Part shown: positions 1 to 6,414 of the stretch, one piece after another
How positions within the stretch are numbered: the first letter of the stretch is position 1
Layout of the letters: each line of letters opens with the position of its first letter
From: JBGPFS01 sp041483455
GTDB taxonomy: Bacteria > Chloroflexota > Limnocylindria > Limnocylindrales > CSP1-4
DNA: 6,414 nucleotides
Assembly: GCA_041483455.1 (NCBI GenBank)
Contig: JBGPFS010000150.1
Coordinates: 1 to 6,414, forward strand
Direction: 5' to 3'
Position numbers and translations under genes: made by a program
The notes under the pieces: generated by a model
What the model saw: only the letters and a program-made list of their open reading frames with translations
What the model was told of the DNA's origin: nothing
Databases searched by the model: none

Positions 1-162
1 ACCGGCTATCCGATGCAGCTCGAGGAGGCCCAGGCGGCCGGCCGGGCTCGCGTTCTGGCTCCGGGAGAGACGCTGGTGGCCGAGGTGTCCTTCGTCCTGT
101 ACGAAGGACTGGACGCCGTTCGAGCGGTCATCCGGCGAGATGGGCGGTTCGAGATCCGGTAG
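1..162 (+). CDS. 3' end of a gene, possibly aldose-epimerase/mutarotase-like (partial)
   Basis: An open frame runs in from the window edge and ends at the TAG at 160-162, giving the last 53 residues of a protein. The tail contains the stretch VLAPGETLVAEVSFVLYEGL, in which a proline-glycine turn leads into alternating hydrophobic residues, as in a late beta-strand of a beta-sandwich. The 'LAPGET' turn followed by a strand resembles the C-terminal end of galactose mutarotase/aldose 1-epimerase-type proteins, which interconvert sugar anomers or bind carbohydrate. This is recognition from a short tail only, and the active-site region lies outside the window. Codon use is typical of the window (G or C at most third positions), which supports a real coding tail. 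It converges on the minus-strand zinc-ribbon ORF, with a hairpin between them. The family assignment is tentative. Confidence 0.5.
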   Translation, partial: TGYPMQLEEAQAAGRARVLAPGETLVAEVSFVLYEGLDAVRAVIRRDGRFEIR

Positions 163-196
163 CCGGGCGGCGCAGGATCGGGCAAGGCGGAAGAAC

Positions 197-221
197 GGCG
201 CTGCGGCGCCGCGGCAGTGCC
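197..221 (-). terminator. Hairpin between convergent genes, candidate terminator
   Basis: GGCGCTGC (197-204) pairs with GCAGTGCC (214-221) across a 9-nt loop, giving an 8-bp stem with one G-U pair. It lies 35 nt after the stop of the upstream plus-strand gene and 13 nt after the stop of the minus-strand zinc-ribbon ORF. Read on the minus strand, the stem is followed by GTTCTTCC, a modest T-rich tail. Read on the plus strand, no T-run follows. It could therefore act as an intrinsic terminator mainly for the minus-strand transcript. The tail is weak, so this is a candidate only. Confidence 0.35.
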
Positions 222-234
222 CATCGATCTGCCG

Positions 235-420
235 TCAGGAGGGCGCGGGCGTCCGGGTCCCGACCTCGCTTCCGACACCCGCGGTCGTGCCACAGGTCGG
301 GCAACCGGAAGCGAGCGACCCCCCGCAGTCACCGCAGAAACGTTTGCCGGCCGGATTCTCGGTCCCGCAGCTCGGACAGACCAACGGGCGCTCCGATGCG
401 ACGCGAAAGAGGGAGATCAC
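235..420 (-). CDS. Short zinc-ribbon protein or truncated remnant of a zinc-ribbon N-terminus
   Basis: A 61-codon minus-strand frame (GTG at 420, TGA at 237-235) contains a clear double-CxxC zinc ribbon: Cys15, Cys18, Cys29, Cys32 in the pattern CPSCG-x10-CGDCG, then a third pair, Cys40 and Cys43 (CPTCG). In known proteins such ribbons come in tandem at the N-terminus of large cyclase, ATPase or kinase-type signalling proteins. Here the second ribbon is cut off after its first Cys pair, and the frame runs into a low-complexity tail and stops. Reading past the stop in other frames does not recover the missing Cys pair, so one simple frameshift does not explain it. An alternative start is TTG at 384-382, directly before VCPSCG, with GGAG (391-394) six bases upstream; it would give 49 aa. 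It is either a small zinc-binding protein or a decayed fragment. The motif is clear; the status of the gene is uncertain. Confidence 0.45.
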   Translation of the reverse strand: MISLFRVASERPLVCPSCGTENPAGKRFCGDCGGSLASGCPTCGTTAGVGSEVGTRTPAPS

Positions 421-543
421 ACGACACCCCCGAGCGCGAGGGATCCACCGCGGTAGCGGGCCGTCGCGAAACCCGCGCCCTGACGGCCGGTTCGCCTCGT
501 GGCGCAGCGGGTCGGCCTGGGCCTGGTCGTTGGATCAGCGACG

Positions 544-549
544 TATGCT
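544..549 (+). promoter_or_regulatory. -10-like box TATGCT for a leaderless transcript
   Basis: TATGCT at 544-549 matches the bacterial -10 pattern TAnnnT. Only six bases separate it from the ATG at 556, so transcription would begin at or next to the A of the start codon. No Shine-Dalgarno sequence lies ahead of this ATG, which fits leaderless translation. There is no convincing -35 box at 15-19 bp spacing (521-526 reads GCCTGG). Call based on position and motif only. Confidence 0.4.
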
Positions 550-555
550 GAAACG

Positions 556-1194
556 ATGATCCGATCGACCCAGACGGGATCCGCTGCCGGGCTGCTGCTG
601 CTCGCCGACATCTCGGGCTACACCGGTTTCCTGCAGAACGTCGCGGAGGCGCACCGCGACGACGCCTTCGCGGGCGGACAGGTGCCGGATGCGTATGGTC
701 TCGTGTCGTCCCTGCTCGACGGGATCATCGAGCGGGTCGTCCCGCCCTTCACGCTTTCGAAGGTCGAAGGCGACGCCGTCTTCGCCTTCGCCCGCGATGA
801 GGAGGACGTCCCCCGGGGCCCCGCGCTCCTGGACTGCCTGTCGGCCTGCTACGCCTCGTTCCGCGAGCGGCTTGGTGGCGCCATGGAGATCTGGACGTGT
901 CGCTGCACGGCCTGCTCGCGGGTGGGCGGACTGGACCTCAAGTTCGTGCTCCACGCCGGCAGCTACGTCGTGCAGTCGATCGCGGGCGGCCGTGAGCTGG
1001 TCGGCCCGGAGGTGGTGATGGCCCACCGGCTGCTCAAGAACCATGCCGCCGAGCTCATCGGCCAAGCGGCCTACGCCCTGATCACGGAGGCCGCGGCGTC
1101 GCGCCTTGGCGTCCCGGCCGACGGAGCGCGCGAGCTCATCGAGACCTACGAGCATTACCCACCGATCGCCGCGCGCGTCTACGCACTCCGGTGA
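556..1194 (+). CDS. DUF2652 family, class III nucleotide-cyclase-like protein
   Basis: The 212-residue product resembles the DUF2652 family, which shares the fold of class III adenylate/guanylate cyclases. Cyclase-type landmarks are visible in order: LLLADISGYTGFL (residues 13-26) with Asp18 where the first metal-binding Asp sits; KVEGDAVFAF (69-78) with Asp73 at the second metal position; HAG at 133-135; and GPEVVMAHRLL (150-160). In active cyclases this last segment reads roughly G-D-x-V-N-x-A-x-R-L. Here the Asp is Pro151 and the transition-state Asn is Val154, while Arg158 remains. A Cys cluster, Cys115, Cys117 and Cys120, precedes LDLKF and recalls the CxCxxC segment I associate with this family; it may bind metal. 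No signal peptide or membrane segment is seen, so it is probably cytoplasmic. The ATG at 556 is preferred over an in-frame GTG at 499 because the extra residues are unrelated to the domain and a -10 box lies just upstream. Whether it makes a cyclic nucleotide is unknown. Confidence 0.85.
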   Translation: MIRSTQTGSAAGLLLLADISGYTGFLQNVAEAHRDDAFAGGQVPDAYGLVSSLLDGIIERVVPPFTLSKVEGDAVFAFARDEEDVPRGPALLDCLSACYASFRERLGGAMEIWTCRCTACSRVGGLDLKFVLHAGSYVVQSIAGGRELVGPEVVMAHRLLKNHAAELIGQAAYALITEAAASRLGVPADGARELIETYEHYPPIAARVYALR

Positions 1195-1213
1195 TCGGCG
1201 GACCGTCGATCAC
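1191..1213. repeat. Perfect 7-bp inverted repeat over the stop codon
   Basis: GTGATCG (1191-1197) and CGATCAC (1207-1213) are perfect reverse complements separated by 9 nt. The left arm includes the TGA stop of the cyclase-like gene. No T-run follows in either direction, so a standard intrinsic terminator is not supported. It could be a weak mRNA 3'-end hairpin or a dyad for a DNA-binding protein. Confidence 0.35.
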
Positions 1214-1355
1214 GTGCGTGAGCGTCGAAGGGCGAGCGGACCGCCCGTAGTCAAGGTGTCGCGATCGGCAGCGCAGCGCGATGGTGTTGGTCGGGCGGGA
1301 GATCAGCGCTGGCCGGGCACGTCGGTCGCGGGGCGCAGAAGCGCACGATCCGGCG

Positions 1356-1361
1356 GATAAT
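1356..1361 (+). promoter_or_regulatory. Weak -10-like box GATAAT upstream of the PFOR gene
   Basis: GATAAT at 1356-1361 differs from the TATAAT consensus at one base and is one of very few AT-rich spots in this intergenic stretch. No recognisable -35 box lies 15-19 bp upstream. If used, transcription would start near 1368 and the leader of about 114 nt would carry the 11-bp tandem repeats. This is a low-confidence candidate for the promoter of the PFOR/DHOD-like operon. Confidence 0.22.
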
Positions 1362-1403
1362 GAGCGTCCCCGGCTCTGCGCACGCCATCGGGCCCGCGCC
1401 CGG

Positions 1404-1451
1404 CCACGAACACGCCACGAACACGCCACGAACACGCCACGAACACGCCAC
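1404..1451. repeat. 11-bp tandem repeat, four perfect copies plus CCAC
   Basis: The unit CCACGAACACG occurs at 1404-1414, 1415-1425, 1426-1436 and 1437-1447 with no mismatch, followed by a partial copy, CCAC, at 1448-1451. The block ends 14 bases before the PFOR ribosome binding site. The 11-bp period is close to one helical turn, so the copies would present the same DNA face, as in arrays of regulator binding sites. The period is not a multiple of three and the block lies outside the chosen coding start, so copy-number change would alter the leader and not the protein. Confidence 0.9.
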
Positions 1452-1465
1452 CGACTGGATCGTCG

Positions 1466-1473
1466 AAGGGAGG
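1466..1473 (+). promoter_or_regulatory. Ribosome binding site deciding the PFOR start
   Basis: AAGGGAGG at 1466-1473 is a strong Shine-Dalgarno match, 8 nt before the GTG at 1482. It selects this GTG over the upstream in-frame ATG at 1281, which would add 67 low-complexity basic residues partly encoded by the tandem repeats. Confidence 0.85.
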
Positions 1474-1481
1474 CCCCGCAC

Positions 1482-5125
<3,644 letters not shown>

Positions 5126-5129
<4 letters not shown>

Positions 5130-6172
5130 CCGTCGACCTGCGCACCCGCTACCTTGGCCTTGCCCTCCGCTCGCCGATCGTCGCCTCGGCCGCACCGCAG
5201 AACGGCGAGCCGGTCACCGCCGGGCTCCTGGAGCGCGCGGGGGTGGGGGCCATCGTCCTCCCATCGCTGTTCGAAGAGGAGATCCTGGCCGAGGAGATCG
5301 AGCTCAACCGCGCGCTCGAGCAGGGCACCGAGCAGTTCGCCGAGGCGCTCGACTACTTCCCGGCCGTCGAGACGTTCATGGGCGCCGCCGATCGCTACCT
5401 GGCCTCGCTCGAGCGGGTCAAGGCCAAGGTCGCGGTGCCGATCATCGCGAGTCTGAACGCGAACACCGCCGGCGGCTGGGTCCGGACCGCGAAGCGGATC
5501 GAAGACGCGGGCGCCGACGCACTCGAGCTGAACCTGTACCACCTCGCGGCCGACCCGCGCCGGACCGCAGCCGAGAACGACGCGGCCGATCTCGAGCTGA
5601 TCGCCGCGGTCCGCGCCGCGATCACCATCCCGCTGGCGGTCAAGCTGAGCCCGTTCTACTCGGCGCTCGCCCACTTCGCCGCCGCGGCCACCGCCGCCGG
5701 CGCCGACGGTCTGGTGCTGTTCAACCGCTTCTACCAGCCCGAACTCGACCTGGAGTCCCTGGAGGTCGTGCCTCGGCTCGAGCTGAGCCGACCCTGGGAG
5801 CTTCGGCTGCCGGTGCGCTGGATCGGGATCCTCCGGCCCCAGCTCGGGCCCGGCGTGTCACTGGCGGCGACCTCCGGCGTGCAGAGCGGGACGGACGTGG
5901 TCAAGGCGCTCATGGTCGGCGCCGACGTCGCCATGATGACCTCGGCCCTGCTGCGCCACGGCCCCGGGCAGGTCGGGACCGTCGAGGCGGAGCTCCGGGC
6001 CTGGATGACCGAGCACGAGTACGAATCGGTCGAGCAGCTCCGGGGGAGCGCCAGCCAGGCCACGGCCGAGAACCCGTCGGCGTTCGAGCGTGCCAACTAC
6101 ATGCAGACGCTGCGATCATGGGTCGCGCCCCGGGAACTGACCTCGGCCTCTCCGAATCGCCCGGCCGAGTAG
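5126..6172 (+). CDS. Dihydroorotate dehydrogenase-like flavoprotein
   Basis: The 348-residue product has the FMN-binding TIM-barrel pattern of dihydroorotate dehydrogenases (DHOD) and belongs with the 'DHOD-like' proteins that are often annotated next to PFOR. Visible family features are YLGLALRSPIVASAAP (residues 9-24, first strand), IIASLNANTAGGW (about 108-120), VKLSPF starting one residue before Lys173, LFNRFYQPELDL with Asn200, and the FMN-phosphate region SGVQSGTDVVKALMVGA at 250-266. The loop that carries the catalytic base in true DHODs (NxSCPN in class 1, Ser in class 2) reads ELNLYHLAADP at 134-144, with no Cys or Ser. The position of the class 1A active-site Lys appears to be Pro46. 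It is therefore unlikely to oxidise dihydroorotate. No membrane segment is present. It overlaps the PFOR stop by 4 bp with a good ribosome binding site, so both are made together, which suggests a redox role linked to PFOR. The true substrate is unknown; pyrD should not be assigned. Confidence 0.92.
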
Positions 6173-6222
6173 CGCCCCGAGAGCCACCGGGCCGGTAGGC
6201 ACTCGCGGCAGTCAGGCACGCA

Positions 6223-6297
6223 ATGGACCGCAAGTGGCTCATCCCGTCGAGCGTCTCGCTCAACATCGCCCTGCCGGCGAGGGGATCCGGCGCATGA
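6223..6297 (+). CDS. Possible 24-codon upstream ORF
   Basis: An ATG at 6223 opens a 24-codon frame whose TGA (6295-6297) overlaps the next start at 6294 as ATGA. It has no clear Shine-Dalgarno sequence and no recognisable motif. It could be a short leader peptide coupled to the next gene, or chance in GC-rich DNA. The ATGA arrangement is its only support. Confidence 0.15.
   Translation: MDRKWLIPSSVSLNIALPARGSGA
6279..6284 (+). promoter_or_regulatory. Ribosome binding site for the final partial gene
   Basis: GAGGGG at 6279-6284 is 9 nt before the ATG at 6294. It supports this ATG as a real start in a stretch where the frame is too short to judge by length. Confidence 0.6.
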
Positions 6298-6414
6298 GGC
6301 CGGTCCGGCGCGCCGCGCTCGCTGCTGGGGCGGTCGCGGTGGGGGCGCTGGCGGCGGCCCGACCCGTGCTGGACGCAGTGGTCGCCCGCACCGAACGGCG
6401 CATGAACCCGGTGG
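6294..6414 (+). CDS. 5' end of a membrane-anchored or exported protein, possibly a dipeptidase (partial)
   Basis: A frame opens at ATG 6294 behind a GAGGGG ribosome binding site and stays open to the window edge (40 complete codons). The product begins MRPVRR, a basic N-region, followed by an Ala/Gly/Val/Leu-rich hydrophobic stretch (about residues 7-21). This is a signal peptide or signal anchor without a lipobox Cys. After it comes DAVVARTERRMNPV. A hydrophobic anchor followed by an E-R-x-M/L-N-x-V segment recalls the N-termini of bacterial membrane dipeptidase (peptidase M19) proteins, in which the catalytic domain follows shortly after. No catalytic residue lies inside the window, so the family is a guess. 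It lies 121 bp after the DHOD-like gene on the same strand and may or may not share its transcript; the gap has no good terminator. Confidence 0.55.
   Translation, partial: MRPVRRAALAAGAVAVGALAAARPVLDAVVARTERRMNPV

Noticed and set aside
499..555. GTG start at 499 for the cyclase-like gene
   Set aside because: There is no ribosome binding site and the 19 extra residues do not belong to the domain. The ATG at 556 follows a -10-like box.
1404..1451. CRISPR array
   Set aside because: The repeats are 11 bp, directly adjacent and without spacers; this is a simple tandem repeat.
1281..1481. In-frame 67-residue N-terminal extension of PFOR from the ATG at 1281
   Set aside because: It is low-complexity and basic, is partly encoded by the 11-bp repeats, and has no family similarity. 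The GTG at 1482 has a strong ribosome binding site and puts Thr31, Glu64 and Arg114 at the expected positions.
6180..6198. Hairpin GCCACC / GGTAGGC after the DHOD-like gene as a terminator
   Set aside because: The stem is short with a bulged A and a 5-nt loop, and no T-run follows; it is expected by chance in such GC-rich DNA.

Overview
The window is GC-rich throughout (roughly two thirds or more G+C by eye). It looks like chromosomal DNA of a high-GC bacterium. The mix of genes (a zinc-ribbon fragment of the kind found at the N-terminus of large cyclase/ATPase proteins, a DUF2652-type cyclase-like protein, a single-chain pyruvate:ferredoxin oxidoreductase followed by a dihydroorotate-dehydrogenase-like protein, and a membrane-anchored protein resembling a dipeptidase N-terminus) fits Chloroflexota better than other phyla. 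That placement is inference and is not proven by the sequence.

Layout: 1-162 is the 3' end of a plus-strand gene, possibly a mutarotase-like protein. A hairpin at 197-221 separates it from a convergent minus-strand short zinc-ribbon ORF (235-420). After a divergent gap comes a DUF2652/class III cyclase-like gene (556-1194), whose start sits directly behind a -10-like box and so looks leaderless. The intergenic stretch 1195-1481 carries a perfect inverted repeat over the preceding stop codon, a weak -10-like box, and a block of four perfect 11-bp tandem repeats just ahead of the next ribosome binding site. The core of the window is a complete pyruvate:ferredoxin (flavodoxin) oxidoreductase (1482-5129, 1215 aa). 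It is joined by an ATGA overlap to a DHOD-like flavoprotein (5126-6172). The window ends in the first 40 codons of a protein with an N-terminal membrane anchor (6294 onward).

How they work together: PFOR oxidatively decarboxylates pyruvate to acetyl-CoA and reduces ferredoxin or flavodoxin. The translationally coupled DHOD-like protein is a predicted FMN-binding TIM barrel that lacks the catalytic Cys/Ser motif of true dihydroorotate dehydrogenases. Its tight coupling to PFOR suggests an uncharacterised redox role linked to PFOR rather than pyrimidine synthesis. I see no tRNA, rRNA, CRISPR array, insertion sequence or phage gene in the window.
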